A DNA stretch of 64,000 bases from an uncultured Lachnospiraceae bacterium (GCA_910578335.1 CAJTPU010000001.1:186001-250000); one strand, 5' to 3'; counted from the stretch's first letter, positions 43,100 through 51,707 are shown. A program made the numbers and translations. The notes: a model not told the origin generated them from the letters alone.

Positions 43100-44029
43100 T
43101 TATATTTCTTCCTTCAACAAATAAATAGGTCTTTTTTTGACCTCCATGTAGGTTTTTGCCAGATACTGTCCCACAATTCCCAGGCAAAAAAGCTGTACGC
43201 CGCTAATCAGGGAAATGATACACACCAGCGAAGGCCAGCCCGAAACAGGGTCCCCGAATATCAGCGTGCGGACTACAATAAATACAATCAGCACAAAAGC
43301 CAGAACGCAGAAAAGCACGCCCATAATAGCGGCAAAGGAAAGCGGAACCGTTGAAAAAGCAGTTATCCCGTCAATGGAATACAAAAGCAGCTTCCAGAAA
43401 CTCCACTTCGTCTCCCCCTTTTTCCGCTCAATATTCTCAAATTCCAGCCATTTGGTCTGAAATCCCACCCAGCCGAAAATCCCTTTGGTAAAACGATTGT
43501 ATTCCTTCATTTCCAGAATGGCTTCCACCATCTGCCGCGTCATCATGCGGTAATCCCTTGCACCGTCCATAATCTCCGTCTTGGAAATCTTGCGCATCAG
43601 CCGGTAAAACAGGCGGGCAAAAAAAGAACGGACAGGCGGCTCTCCTTTGCGGTTCACCCGTCTTGTCGCCACAGAATCATAGCCCTGTTCCATATAGGAA
43701 ATCATCTCAGGCAGAAGCGACGGCGGGTCCTGCAAATCAGAGTCCATTATCACAACATAGTCCCCCTCTGCCCTGTTCAGCCCTGCATAGATGGCTGCCT
43801 CTTTGCCAAAGTTTCGGGAAAAGGATAACAAATGCACTCTTGCATCCTTCTCATGAAGCTTTTTTGCTTCCGCAGCCGTCCCATCCTTCGAGCCGTCGTC
43901 CACATATATCAATTCCCAGTTTATCTCTTTTTCCTTGAAAAAAGCTTCGTTTTTTATAAATTCCTCGTAAAAAAAAGGAACGTTTTCCTCCTCGTTGTAG
44001 CAAGGCACTATCGCGCTTAACAGCTTCAT
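43100..44029 (-). CDS. GtrB/DPM1-like polyprenyl-phosphate glycosyltransferase (GT2)
   Basis: A 309-aa GT2 enzyme: LSAIVPCYNEEENVPFFYEEF, YVDDGSKDGTAAE, the metal site VIMDSDLQDPPS (about 89-100), YRMMTRQMVEAIL, and two C-terminal membrane helices (about 228-252, 263-287) followed by QYLAKTYMEVKKRPIYL. This is the standard GtrB layout for making undecaprenyl-phosphate sugars. AAGGAGG lies 11 bases before the ATG at 44029. It ends the gmd-fcl-manC operon. No gtrA is adjacent, and this is the second GtrB-like enzyme of the window. Confidence 0.87.
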   Translation of the reverse strand: MKLLSAIVPCYNEEENVPFFYEEFIKNEAFFKEKEINWELIYVDDGSKDGTAAEAKKLHEKDARVHLLSFSRNFGKEAAIYAGLNRAEGDYVVIMDSDLQDPPSLLPEMISYMEQGYDSVATRRVNRKGEPPVRSFFARLFYRLMRKISKTEIMDGARDYRMMTRQMVEAILEMKEYNRFTKGIFGWVGFQTKWLEFENIERKKGETKWSFWKLLLYSIDGITAFSTVPLSFAAIMGVLFCVLAFVLIVFIVVRTLIFGDPVSGWPSLVCIISLISGVQLFCLGIVGQYLAKTYMEVKKRPIYLLKEEI

Positions 44030-44094
44030 GTTGACTCTCACATCCTCCTTGCGGGTCAAAAACCGGTCGATACAGATGCTTCTTCAAAAAAGCC

Positions 44095-45162
44095 CTACAG
44101 ATACTCTGTCTTTCCCTTTTCTTCAAGAAAATCCACCAGTTTTTTTACCTCCTGTGCCCGCTGCCTGGGACATACTAAAATCGCATCCTTTGATTCTACT
44201 ATAATCAAATCCCTGACATAGGCAGCCGCTATAAATTTATCTTCACTATAGCAGATTGTTCCCTCCGTGTCCATCATTATATGCCTGCCCATGCCCACGT
44301 TTCCTTTTGCATCCTTTTTGTGCAGCACTTCCAGCGCATCCAGACTGCCGATGTCATTCCAGCCAAAATTGCCTTCCAGCATCAGCACGCCGCGGGCACG
44401 CTCCATAATGCCATAATCTATAGAGATTTTGGGGATTCTCGGATATATTTCTTCTATGATTTCCCTCTCCTGCTTTGTCCCCATGACATTTCCGATTTTG
44501 ACAAGACAGGTGTAAATGTCCGGCAGCAGCTTTTGAAACCACGCCAAAATACGGGAGGCCTTCCAGATATACATACCGCTGTTCCATGCATAACACCCTT
44601 CCGCCAGATAAAATGCCGCCGTCTCTTCCTCCGGCTTCTCCACAAATTCCTCCACCAGACGATATGCTTCTTCTTTTACAGGCTTGCTTTTGATATAGCC
44701 ATAACCTGTAGCAGGATACTCCGGCTTGATTCCAATTGTCACCAGACAATCCTTTTTCTCCGCCAGCTCCACTCCACGCATTACCGTGTCCGCATAGCTC
44801 CTTTCATCCCGGATATAATGGTCCGAAGGCATAACGCACATAACGCCGTCCCCATATTTTTTCATGATTTCCATGGCGGCATACCCAATACAGGCAGCCG
44901 TATTGCGGGCTGCCGGTTCTGCCAGTATATGACTTTCTTGTACTCTTCCCTCCATCATGGTAAGCGTTTTTTCGGCGTAAAGCGTATTCGTAACCACAAA
45001 AATATCTTCTGCCGCCGCAACCTGTTTCAGCCGGTCGTAAGTCTCATTGACCAAAATATCCTTCCCCGACAAGTTTAAAAACTGCTTGGGCAGTTCTCTT
45101 CTGCTCAACGGCCAGAAACGGGTTCCGCCGCCGCCCGCCATAATCACTCCATATACCTTCAT
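44095..45162 (-). CDS. manC: Mannose-1-phosphate guanylyltransferase
   Basis: A 355-aa single-domain enzyme starting MKVYGVIMAGGGGTRFWPLSR, the GTP-binding signature; ELPKQFLNL and VMPSDHYI supply further active-site residues, and FVEKPEEETAAFYLAEGCYAWNSGMY matches the sugar-binding part. It makes GDP-mannose from mannose 1-phosphate and GTP. The C-terminal phosphomannose isomerase domain of bifunctional ManC proteins is absent. The ATG at 45162 behind GGAGATTG is chosen. It feeds Gmd and Fcl, encoded just upstream in the operon. Confidence 0.9.
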   Translation of the reverse strand: MKVYGVIMAGGGGTRFWPLSRRELPKQFLNLSGKDILVNETYDRLKQVAAAEDIFVVTNTLYAEKTLTMMEGRVQESHILAEPAARNTAACIGYAAMEIMKKYGDGVMCVMPSDHYIRDERSYADTVMRGVELAEKKDCLVTIGIKPEYPATGYGYIKSKPVKEEAYRLVEEFVEKPEEETAAFYLAEGCYAWNSGMYIWKASRILAWFQKLLPDIYTCLVKIGNVMGTKQEREIIEEIYPRIPKISIDYGIMERARGVLMLEGNFGWNDIGSLDALEVLHKKDAKGNVGMGRHIMMDTEGTICYSEDKFIAAAYVRDLIIVESKDAILVCPRQRAQEVKKLVDFLEEKGKTEYL

Positions 45163-45189
45163 GTCAATCTCCATTCCGGATGCACGCTC

Positions 45190-46143
45190 TTAGCGTCTGG
45201 CTTCTTTTTCATTCTCAACAAACCACCGATAGGCAAGCGCAATGCCTTCATCCAGCTCCACCTTATGATGCCAGCCCAGCCCATGCAGCTTGGCAACGTC
45301 GGTCAGTTTCCTCGGCGTACCGTCCGGCATACTGTCATTCCAACGGATTTCTCCCTGATAGCCCGTAACCGCCTTTATCTTTTCCGCCAGCTCCCGTATG
45401 GTAATTTCTTTCCCCGTTCCGATATTTACATGTTCCTCGCCGTCATAATGCTCCAGCAAAAACACGCAGGCATCCGCCATATCGTCCACATACAAAAACT
45501 CTCTGAGCGGCGCACCTGTCCCCCACAACTCCACAAAGGGCTTTTTCGCACACGCCGCTTCATGAAACTTACGAATCATGGCTGGCAGTACATGGGAACC
45601 CTCCAGTTCATAATTGTCATGGGGACCGTACAGATTGGTAGGCATACAACTGATAAAATTGTCTCCATACTGCCGCTTAAAGAAACGGCACATCAAAAGA
45701 CCGGAAATCTTGGCAATGGCATAGGCTTCATTGGTCGCCTCCAATGCCCCCGTAAGCAGCGCGCTCTCCGGAATCGGCTGCGGCGCCAGCTTCGGATAAA
45801 TACAGGTACTTCCCAAAAAAAGCAGCTTTTTGACGCCGATATCATGTGCGCTCTTGATAACATTACACTGTATCTGCATATTTTCGTACGCAAAATCCGC
45901 AGGCGCCGTATTATTTGCATTGATGCCCCCCACCTTTGCGGCTGCAAGCACCACGATGTCCGGCGTCTCTTTTTCAAAAAATGCCTGTACCTGCGCCTGA
46001 TTTGTCAAATCAAGCTCCTTATGGCTCCGCCCTATGATATTCTGATATCCCTTCTCCTGCAGATTCCTGACAATGGCGCTCCCCACCAGTCCGCGGTGTC
46101 CCGCCACATATATTTTATCTGTTTTCTCTATGCCAGCTCCCAT
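45190..46143 (-). CDS. fcl: GDP-L-fucose synthase
   Basis: A 317-aa SDR epimerase-reductase. DKIYVAGHRGLVGSAIVRNL gives the NADP-binding motif, LGSTCIYPKLAPQPIPE and TNEAYAIAKISG the catalytic Ser-Tyr-Lys set, and PTNLYGPHDNYELEGSHVLPAMIRK is diagnostic for GDP-fucose synthase. It epimerises C3 and C5 of GDP-4-keto-6-deoxymannose and reduces C4. AAAGGAAAG lies before the ATG at 46143, one base after the gmd stop, so the two genes are translationally close. Confidence 0.93.
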   Translation of the reverse strand: MGAGIEKTDKIYVAGHRGLVGSAIVRNLQEKGYQNIIGRSHKELDLTNQAQVQAFFEKETPDIVVLAAAKVGGINANNTAPADFAYENMQIQCNVIKSAHDIGVKKLLFLGSTCIYPKLAPQPIPESALLTGALEATNEAYAIAKISGLLMCRFFKRQYGDNFISCMPTNLYGPHDNYELEGSHVLPAMIRKFHEAACAKKPFVELWGTGAPLREFLYVDDMADACVFLLEHYDGEEHVNIGTGKEITIRELAEKIKAVTGYQGEIRWNDSMPDGTPRKLTDVAKLHGLGWHHKVELDEGIALAYRWFVENEKEARR

Positions 46144-46144
46144 C

Positions 46145-47218
46145 TTACGCTTTCCTTTCTTTCCGCTTCTGCCTGTAAGCCGCACAGTCCATACCTGCAA
46201 TCTGCCTCATATCCGCATCCATCATCATGGCTGTCAGCTCTTTAAAGTTTACCTCACGCTCCCATCCAAGCTTTGCTTTTGCCTTGGACGGGTCGCCCCA
46301 CAGATATTCCACCTCCGCCGGACGGTAAAAAGCAGGGTCCACGTCCACAAGCAGCCTGCCGGTCGCGGCATCATATCCCTTTTCCTCCAAGCCTTTTCCT
46401 TCAAAACGAACCGTAATGCCCAGATTGGAAAACGCCTCCGTGACAAATTCCCGCACTGTGTGGGTCTCTCCCGTTGCCAGAACATAATCCTCCGGCGTCT
46501 CCTGCTGCAGCATTTTCCACATGCCCTTTACATAATCGCCTGCAAATCCCCAGTCTCTCTTCGCATCCATATTGCCGAGAGAAAGCTTTTCCTGCTTTCC
46601 TGCCGCCATGTTGGCAAGCGCAAGGGTAATCTTGCGGGTCACAAAATTTTCTCCCCTTCTGGGGGATTCATGATTGAACAAAATACCGTTTACGGCGTAC
46701 ATACCATAGGATTCCCTGTAGTTGACCGTTATCCAGTAAGAGTAGAGTTTTGCCACTCCGTAAGGACTTTTCGGATAGAACGGTGTTTTCTCACTCTGGG
46801 GAGCCGTCTCCGGCAGACCTCCAAACAGCTCCGAGGTAGACGCCTGATAAAAACGGAAGCTGCCGCCCCATATCCGCAGAGCCTCCAAAAGCTTTAACGT
46901 GCCCACTCCCGTCGTCTCCGCCGTATATTCGGGTACTTCAAAAGAAATCCCGACATGGGACTGCGCTGCAAGATTGTAAACCTCAGAGGGACAAATCTCC
47001 GCTACCAGACGGTGCATATTGCTGGAATCCGTCATATCTGCATAGTGCAGGAAAAACTTTTTATTATCCGCATGCAGAATATGTTTAAGCCTGTCCAGAT
47101 TCTCCGTGCTGTGCCGCCGCATCAGCCCATGTACCTCGTATCCCTGCTCCAGCAGAAACTCTGCCAGATAAGAACCATCCTGTCCTGTTATGCCTGTAAT
47201 TAACGCTGTTTTATTCAT
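46145..47218 (-). CDS. gmd: GDP-mannose 4,6-dehydratase
   Basis: A 357-aa SDR enzyme beginning TALITGITGQDGSYLAEFLLE with the NADP motif; EVYNLAAQSHVGISFE, FYQASTSELFGG and SPYGVAKLYSYW (Tyr/Lys pair) are diagnostic, as is NHESPRRGENFVTRKI. It converts GDP-mannose to GDP-4-keto-6-deoxymannose, the first step to GDP-L-fucose. The ATG at 47218 follows GGGAAAGGAAA. It is the first gene of the operon gmd-fcl-manC-GT2, starting from a strong promoter shared back to back with the AraC-type regulator. Confidence 0.94.
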   Translation of the reverse strand: MNKTALITGITGQDGSYLAEFLLEQGYEVHGLMRRHSTENLDRLKHILHADNKKFFLHYADMTDSSNMHRLVAEICPSEVYNLAAQSHVGISFEVPEYTAETTGVGTLKLLEALRIWGGSFRFYQASTSELFGGLPETAPQSEKTPFYPKSPYGVAKLYSYWITVNYRESYGMYAVNGILFNHESPRRGENFVTRKITLALANMAAGKQEKLSLGNMDAKRDWGFAGDYVKGMWKMLQQETPEDYVLATGETHTVREFVTEAFSNLGITVRFEGKGLEEKGYDAATGRLLVDVDPAFYRPAEVEYLWGDPSKAKAKLGWEREVNFKELTAMMMDADMRQIAGMDCAAYRQKRKERKA

Positions 47219-47290
47219 TATTATATTTTCCTTTCCCATAATTGTCCAGCCGCAAAACTAAATTACAAAATTTTTCATATTTTCAAACAG

Positions 47291-47319
47291 AGTATACTAT
47301 TGTATAATAGCTATGGCAA
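47291..47319 (-). promoter_or_regulatory. Promoter of the GDP-fucose operon
   Basis: On the minus strand: -35 TTGCCA (47314-47319), a 17-bp spacer and -10 TATACT (47291-47296), each one base off consensus. The predicted start is about 65 bases before gmd. It physically overlaps the plus-strand -10 at 47303-47308. Confidence 0.7.
47303..47308 (+). promoter_or_regulatory. Likely -10 element of the AraC-family regulator gene
   Basis: A perfect TATAAT on the plus strand with only a weak -35 (TTTCAA at 47281-47286, 16-bp spacer). It lies inside the spacer of the divergent gmd promoter, so the two cannot easily be used together. A weak -35 fits activator dependence. Confidence 0.45.
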
Positions 47320-47417
47320 TCTATTTTATTGCTTTTAAATGGTAAAATATTGCTATTACATGACCGGATGGATTGCACAATGCTGCAAACACAGATTCCA
47401 TGCGTGGGAGGTGCCTC

Positions 47418-48251
47418 ATGAAAGCCACTGTTTCGGAACGCATTTTAGTCACTCCGTCTTCCTACAGCAGAAGCCACTACTTGTATGTGCAGGAAATTGG
47501 AACCTTAAAAAGTCTGGAGCCGCATATCAGCCGCCGTGAAAAACTGGAGTCCTACCTCTTTTTCATTGTGACGGAAGGAAGCGGTACCGTCACGCTGCAC
47601 GGCACCACCCGAAAAATCAAAGCCGGCGACTGTGTCTGGCTCGACTGCCTTGAGCCCTATTCTCACGAAAGCAGCCTTTCACAGCCCTGGTCGCTGATGT
47701 GGGTACATTTTAACGGCTGTCAGGCTCCTGAATTTTATCGCTTATACATGGGACGGGACGGCCCTGCTATTTATACGCCCCCTTCTCTCTCTCCTTACAT
47801 GGAATCTCTGCAGGCGCTTTACCGGCTGCAGCAGCAAAAAGATGCACTGACGGATTTGCTCTCCCACAGGCACCTGACGGATTTGATTGCTCAGATTTTC
47901 AAGGACACATTGCAAAACCATGCCGGCGCTTTTGTGCCGCAAAAATTTATGGACATCAGAAGCTATATTGAAGCGCACTATGCTGAAAAGCTGACGCTGG
48001 ACGGCTTGTCCTGCATGTTTTACCTAAGCAAATACCACCTGCTTCGGGAATACCAGCGTTTATTTGGCATTACCATTACCGGAGATATCACCGCAAGGCG
48101 CCTTTCCCACGCCAAATCACTGCTCCGGTTTTCGTCGGACAGCATAGAAAGCATAGCGCTGCAGAGCGGTTTTCAGACATCTTCATACTTTATTAAGGTT
48201 TTTAAACACTATGAAAGTATGACACCGCTTGAATACCGAAGAAAGTGGTGA
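47418..48251 (+). CDS. AraC-family transcriptional regulator with cupin sensor domain
   Basis: A 277-aa regulator. The N-terminal AraC-type cupin shows EKLESYLFFIVTEGSGTVTLHGT and KAGDCVWLDCLEPYSHE (about 40-87). The C-terminal double helix-turn-helix (about 180-277) includes LTLDGLSCMFYLSKYHLLREYQRLFG and SIESIALQSGFQTSSYFIKVFKHYESMTPLEYRR. It probably binds a sugar or metabolite and controls nearby transcription. GGGAGG precedes the ATG at 47418. It is divergent from gmd with overlapping promoters, so the GDP-fucose operon is its most likely target. Confidence 0.88.
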   Translation: MKATVSERILVTPSSYSRSHYLYVQEIGTLKSLEPHISRREKLESYLFFIVTEGSGTVTLHGTTRKIKAGDCVWLDCLEPYSHESSLSQPWSLMWVHFNGCQAPEFYRLYMGRDGPAIYTPPSLSPYMESLQALYRLQQQKDALTDLLSHRHLTDLIAQIFKDTLQNHAGAFVPQKFMDIRSYIEAHYAEKLTLDGLSCMFYLSKYHLLREYQRLFGITITGDITARRLSHAKSLLRFSSDSIESIALQSGFQTSSYFIKVFKHYESMTPLEYRRKW

Positions 48252-48279
48252 TATACTAAGAGAGTTAGTGAGGTACTCT

Positions 48280-48738
48280 ATGAATTTTTTTACGGCTTTA
48301 TTTCAAAACAGCATTCTAGTCTGTGCTGTTTCCGGCTGGCTTGTGGCACAGATTTTAAAAACCGCAATTCACATGTTCCTGACCCATAAGTTTGTGGTGG
48401 AACGGCTGGTTGGCGGCGGGGGGATGCCAAGTTCCCATTCCGCTACGGTCTGTGCACTGGCAACTGCTTCCTGCATTTCATATGGTCCGCAGAGCTTTGA
48501 ATTTGCAGTCTCCTTTATTTTAGCCGTCGTCGTCATGTACGATGCCATGGGAGTACGCCGCGAAACCGGTATTCAGGCTCATGTTCTCAATGAGATGCTT
48601 GATATTTTTTCAGATATGGGCAGTGACATGTCTCCGCAGGACAAGCTAAAAGAATTTGTGGGACATACCCCCCTTCAGGTGCTGATTGGCGCCATACTGG
48701 GTATTATCATTGCCATTGTTATCTGCAATGTGCTATAA
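48280..48738 (+). CDS. Divergent PAP2 family (DUF212/YuiD-like) membrane protein
   Basis: A 152-aa membrane protein with about four helices. GGGGMPSSHSATVCAL and YDAMGVRRETGIQAHVLNEM are the hallmarks of the DUF212/YuiD family, a divergent branch of PAP2-type phosphatases; ELVGHTP appears here as EFVGHTPLQVL. The role is unestablished; a lipid-phosphate phosphatase function is possible, which could matter for undecaprenyl carrier recycling in a glycan locus. The ATG at 48280 follows GTGAGG. It lies 28 bp after the regulator gene and may share its transcript. Confidence 0.85.
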   Translation: MNFFTALFQNSILVCAVSGWLVAQILKTAIHMFLTHKFVVERLVGGGGMPSSHSATVCALATASCISYGPQSFEFAVSFILAVVVMYDAMGVRRETGIQAHVLNEMLDIFSDMGSDMSPQDKLKEFVGHTPLQVLIGAILGIIIAIVICNVL

Positions 48739-48739
48739 T
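48710..48739 (+). promoter_or_regulatory. Promoter of the DUF3048 lipoprotein gene
   Basis: -35 TTGCCA (48710-48715), an 18-bp spacer and -10 TATAAT (48734-48739) with an upstream TGTGC. The -10 lies in the palindrome GTGCTATAATAGCAC and overlaps the stop codon of the DUF212 gene. Confidence 0.7.
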
Positions 48740-48775
48740 AGCACAAGATTATTTTAACGAAAGAGAGGACTTATT

Positions 48776-49957
48776 ATGAAAAAAAATAATCTGTTTTTAT
48801 TATTGTCCCTGTCTGCCGTTCTTGCTTTTGGCGGATGTGGTGACAAGAAAGATGCGCCGCAACGCCCTGATGATGTGGCGCAGCCTGTAGATTCCACAGA
48901 TGTCACGACGCCGGAGCCGACCCCCGACGAAACCGAACCGGCTACGGAGCCTGCTGACAATACACCAAGCGAGCAGCCGCCCGAGGAGGGCATGGTGCAT
49001 AGCTCCCTTACAAATGAATGGGTTGACGAGGAGGTTGCAAACGCCCGCCCCATCGCTGTTATGTTCCCTACCGACAGAGGTTCACAGCCCCAGTATGGCA
49101 TTGGTCTTGCCGGTGTATTGTATGAGTGCATGGAAGAAGGCGAAATGTCCCGTCAGATGGGTATCATCGAAGACTGGCAGGATTTGGAGCAGATTGGCAA
49201 TATCCGAAGCTGCCGTGACTATTATGCATACTGGAGCATGGAATGGGATTCCTTCCTCGTACACTGGGGCGGTCCCTTTTATCTGGTGGATGTCGTATCC
49301 CGCAGCGATGTAAATAACTTAAGCGCCTGCAGCGTAGGCGGCGGCGAGATAGTGGCGCCTGCGACAGGCAGCGATGCCTTCTACCGTTCCGACCCTGCAA
49401 ACCCCAGTATTCACAACGGTTATACCAATGGTGCCAAACTGGCTGCTACCATCGACAAGCTGAACTATGAGACGGAGCACAGAGACCGTTACTGGGAGCC
49501 CGACCATTTTAACTTTGCTCCCATGACAGAGTTAAACACATTAGTAGATGCAAAAGGTTCTTTTGAAGCTACGGAGATTGACCTTTCCAAGATTTTTACG
49601 ACTACCAAATCTTCCTTTGAGTATGATGAAGAAACCGGCACCTACCTGAAGTACCTGTACGGTTCTCCGCAGGTTGACCAGCTTACCGGCGAACAGCTTG
49701 CCTTTACCAACATCATTGTGCAGGATACCTACTGGGAATACCGTCCTGACAACAAATATCTGGTTTTCCAGGTTCATGATTCCGGACGCAGCGGCTACTA
49801 CTTTACACAGGGACGCGGCATCAAGATTACTTGGGAAAAGAAAGACGATTACTCTCCCACCAGATACTATGATATGGATGGCAACGAAATTGAAATTAAC
49901 ACCGGAAACACCTTTATTGCCATTGCGCAGTCCGGACGCCTTCCTATTTACAAGTAA
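48776..49957 (+). CDS. DUF3048 family lipoprotein (YerB-like)
   Basis: A 393-aa exported protein. The lipoprotein signal ends at LAFGGC with the lipidated Cys21, followed by an acidic Pro/Thr/Glu linker to about residue 75, then the DUF3048 domain: ARPIAVMFPTDRGSQPQYGIGLAGVLYECM, IGNIRSCRDYYAYWSMEWDS and the C-terminal TQGRGIKITWEKKDD...GNTFIAIAQSGRL. The family (Bacillus YerB) is extracytoplasmic and of unestablished function. GAGAGGA lies before the ATG. It is monocistronic, with its own promoter and terminator. Confidence 0.88.
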   Translation: MKKNNLFLLLSLSAVLAFGGCGDKKDAPQRPDDVAQPVDSTDVTTPEPTPDETEPATEPADNTPSEQPPEEGMVHSSLTNEWVDEEVANARPIAVMFPTDRGSQPQYGIGLAGVLYECMEEGEMSRQMGIIEDWQDLEQIGNIRSCRDYYAYWSMEWDSFLVHWGGPFYLVDVVSRSDVNNLSACSVGGGEIVAPATGSDAFYRSDPANPSIHNGYTNGAKLAATIDKLNYETEHRDRYWEPDHFNFAPMTELNTLVDAKGSFEATEIDLSKIFTTTKSSFEYDEETGTYLKYLYGSPQVDQLTGEQLAFTNIIVQDTYWEYRPDNKYLVFQVHDSGRSGYYFTQGRGIKITWEKKDDYSPTRYYDMDGNEIEINTGNTFIAIAQSGRLPIYK

Positions 49958-49974
49958 AGATACTTTAAAAACAG

Positions 49975-50006
49975 AAACGGTGCAGCTTTAAAGCTGCACC
50001 GTTTTT
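49975..50006 (+). terminator. Bidirectional terminator between the DUF3048 gene and ptsH
   Basis: A perfect 28-base palindrome (49976-50003) with stem AACGGTGCAGCTTT is followed by T5 on the plus strand; on the minus strand the stem is followed by TTCTGTTTTT. It serves the convergent gene ends at 49957 and 50028. Confidence 0.9.
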
Positions 50007-50027
50007 ATTATCTTGCCGTATTTCTTT

Positions 50028-50291
50028 TTATTCTCCAAGACCATTTTCTATTGCTTCTACCAATGCTTTTAATGCGTTTTCCTCGTCTTCACCCTCACAC
50101 ACAAATTCTATTTCATCCCCACATTTTACACAGGCACCTAAAACGCTCAGAACACTTTTGGCATTCGCCGTATTATCCCGAAAACGAAACGTTATCAAGG
50201 ATTTAAACTTCATCGCTTCTTTGCACAGAATTCCTGCCGGCCTCAAATGCAGTCCGGTCGGGTTTTTAATCGTTACCTTCTGGCTGACCAT
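50028..50291 (-). CDS. ptsH: Phosphocarrier protein HPr
   Basis: An 87-aa HPr. The active-site H15 lies in TGLHLRPAGIL and the regulatory S46 in NAKSVLSVLG, both at canonical positions when the ATG at 50291 is used; GGAGG precedes it. H15 is phosphorylated by enzyme I for sugar uptake and S46 by HPr kinase for catabolite control in Gram-positives. The gene has its own promoter and follows glmM rather than ptsI, so it is separated from the rest of the PTS. A Crh-like role is unlikely because H15 is retained. Confidence 0.9.
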   Translation of the reverse strand: MVSQKVTIKNPTGLHLRPAGILCKEAMKFKSLITFRFRDNTANAKSVLSVLGACVKCGDEIEFVCEGEDEENALKALVEAIENGLGE

Positions 50292-50322
50292 GCTGTAATA
50301 CCTCCACTTTCCTTCTCTACTC

Positions 50323-50351
50323 ACTATAACATTTTTTGACATGATTCACAA
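50323..50351 (-). promoter_or_regulatory. Promoter of ptsH
   Basis: On the minus strand: -35 TTGTGA (50346-50351), a 17-bp spacer and -10 TATAGT (50323-50328) with TGT just before it. It lies in the short gap after glmM, about 25 bases before the ptsH ribosome site. Confidence 0.6.
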
Positions 50352-50357
50352 GTCCTT

Positions 50358-51707
50358 TTAGAACATAATATCCTGTATCAGACCCGCCAGACGTTCCGCT
50401 TCTGCCTGAATCAATTCTTTATTTTTACCTTCTATCATCACTCTGACCAAAGGCTCCGTTCCGGAAGGTCTTATCAGCACACGCCCTTCCCCTGCAAATT
50501 TTTCCGTCAATTCCTCTATTGCCTTTGCAATTTCCGGATACTCCATATAATGCTCTTTCTTATGGTTTTCTACCTTTGCATTCACCAGTGCCTGCGGCAG
50601 CACCTCCATGACCTTTGCAAGCTCTGAAAGCGGTTTTTTTGTTTTTTCCATGACCTGCAGCAGATGCAGTGCGCTTAAGAGCCCGTCGCCGGTAGTATTT
50701 TCATCGAGGAAAATAACATGTCCCGACTGTTCTCCGCCAAGGCTTGCGCCGATTTCCCGCATACGCTCCAATACATAGCGGTCGCCTACCTTTGTCTGCT
50801 CCGCCGTAATTCCGTTCTTCTCCGCCATCAAAAAGAAACCGAGATTGCTCATAATGGTCGCCACAATGGTATCTTTTTTGAGAATGCCCTCCTGCTTCAT
50901 ATAGTTGCCGACAATCGCCATAATCTGGTCGCCATCCACTATTTTGCCGTTCTCATCCACTGCAAGAAGCCTGTCGGCATCTCCGTCAAAAGCAAGCCCG
51001 ACATCCGCCTTCTCATAAACCACTCTCGCCTGCAGCTCTTCCATATGGGTGGAGCCGCAGTTTGCATTGATATTGGTTCCGTCAGGATTGTTATGTATTG
51101 CCACTACCTCGGCTCCTAATTCCTTCAATGTCTCCACCGAAGTATAATAGGAAGCGCCCTCAGCGCAATCCACTACAATCTTTATGCCCTTAAGCTCTAC
51201 CGCTACCGACTGAATCGCATGGTTGATATACTCTTCCTTTGCATCCGTGCGGTATTTAATCTTGCCGACACCGGAGCCTGTAGGAAATTTCACGCCCTGC
51301 ATATTACACCCAATCAGCGCTTCTATCTCGTCCTCCAGCTCGTCTGGCAGCTTATAGCCATTGCCGTCAAAAAATTTAATGCCGTTAAACTCCACCGGGT
51401 TGTGCGACGCCGAAATCACAACGCCCGCATCCACTTTGTACTTTCTGGTAAGGTATGCAATTGCAGGCGTTGGAATCACGCCCACATAGACACAGTTTGC
51501 ACCTACCGCGCAGGCTCCCGCCATCAAGGCATTTGCCAGCATACCTCCTGAAATTCTGGTGTCACAGCCAACCATCATCGTTGGCTTGTGCTCTTTTTCT
51601 TTGGTAAGTACGTAAGCGCCTGCCTGCCCGAGCTGCATGGCAAGCAGCGGAGTCAATTCTTCATTTGCAATCCCTCTGACTCCGTCAGTACCAAATAAAC
51701 GTCCCAT
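50358..51707 (-). CDS. glmM: Phosphoglucosamine mutase
   Basis: A 449-aa alpha-D-phosphohexomutase. MGRLFGTDGVRGIAN at the N-terminus, the catalytic phosphoserine S101 in VVISASHNPVEFNG, the Mg site FDGDADRLLAVD, the sugar-binding GGEQSGHVIF and the phosphate-binding RPSGTEPLVRVM are all present. It converts glucosamine 6-phosphate to glucosamine 1-phosphate for UDP-GlcNAc, which feeds both peptidoglycan and the amino-sugar pathways of this window. It starts directly at the end of cdaR, in the conserved cdaA-cdaR-glmM operon. Confidence 0.95.
   Translation of the reverse strand: MGRLFGTDGVRGIANEELTPLLAMQLGQAGAYVLTKEKEHKPTMMVGCDTRISGGMLANALMAGACAVGANCVYVGVIPTPAIAYLTRKYKVDAGVVISASHNPVEFNGIKFFDGNGYKLPDELEDEIEALIGCNMQGVKFPTGSGVGKIKYRTDAKEEYINHAIQSVAVELKGIKIVVDCAEGASYYTSVETLKELGAEVVAIHNNPDGTNINANCGSTHMEELQARVVYEKADVGLAFDGDADRLLAVDENGKIVDGDQIMAIVGNYMKQEGILKKDTIVATIMSNLGFFLMAEKNGITAEQTKVGDRYVLERMREIGASLGGEQSGHVIFLDENTTGDGLLSALHLLQVMEKTKKPLSELAKVMEVLPQALVNAKVENHKKEHYMEYPEIAKAIEELTEKFAGEGRVLIRPSGTEPLVRVMIEGKNKELIQAEAERLAGLIQDIMF

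Noticed and set aside
44095..45162. Bifunctional mannose-6-phosphate isomerase/guanylyltransferase
   Set aside because: The protein ends at 355 residues and lacks the C-terminal isomerase cupin.
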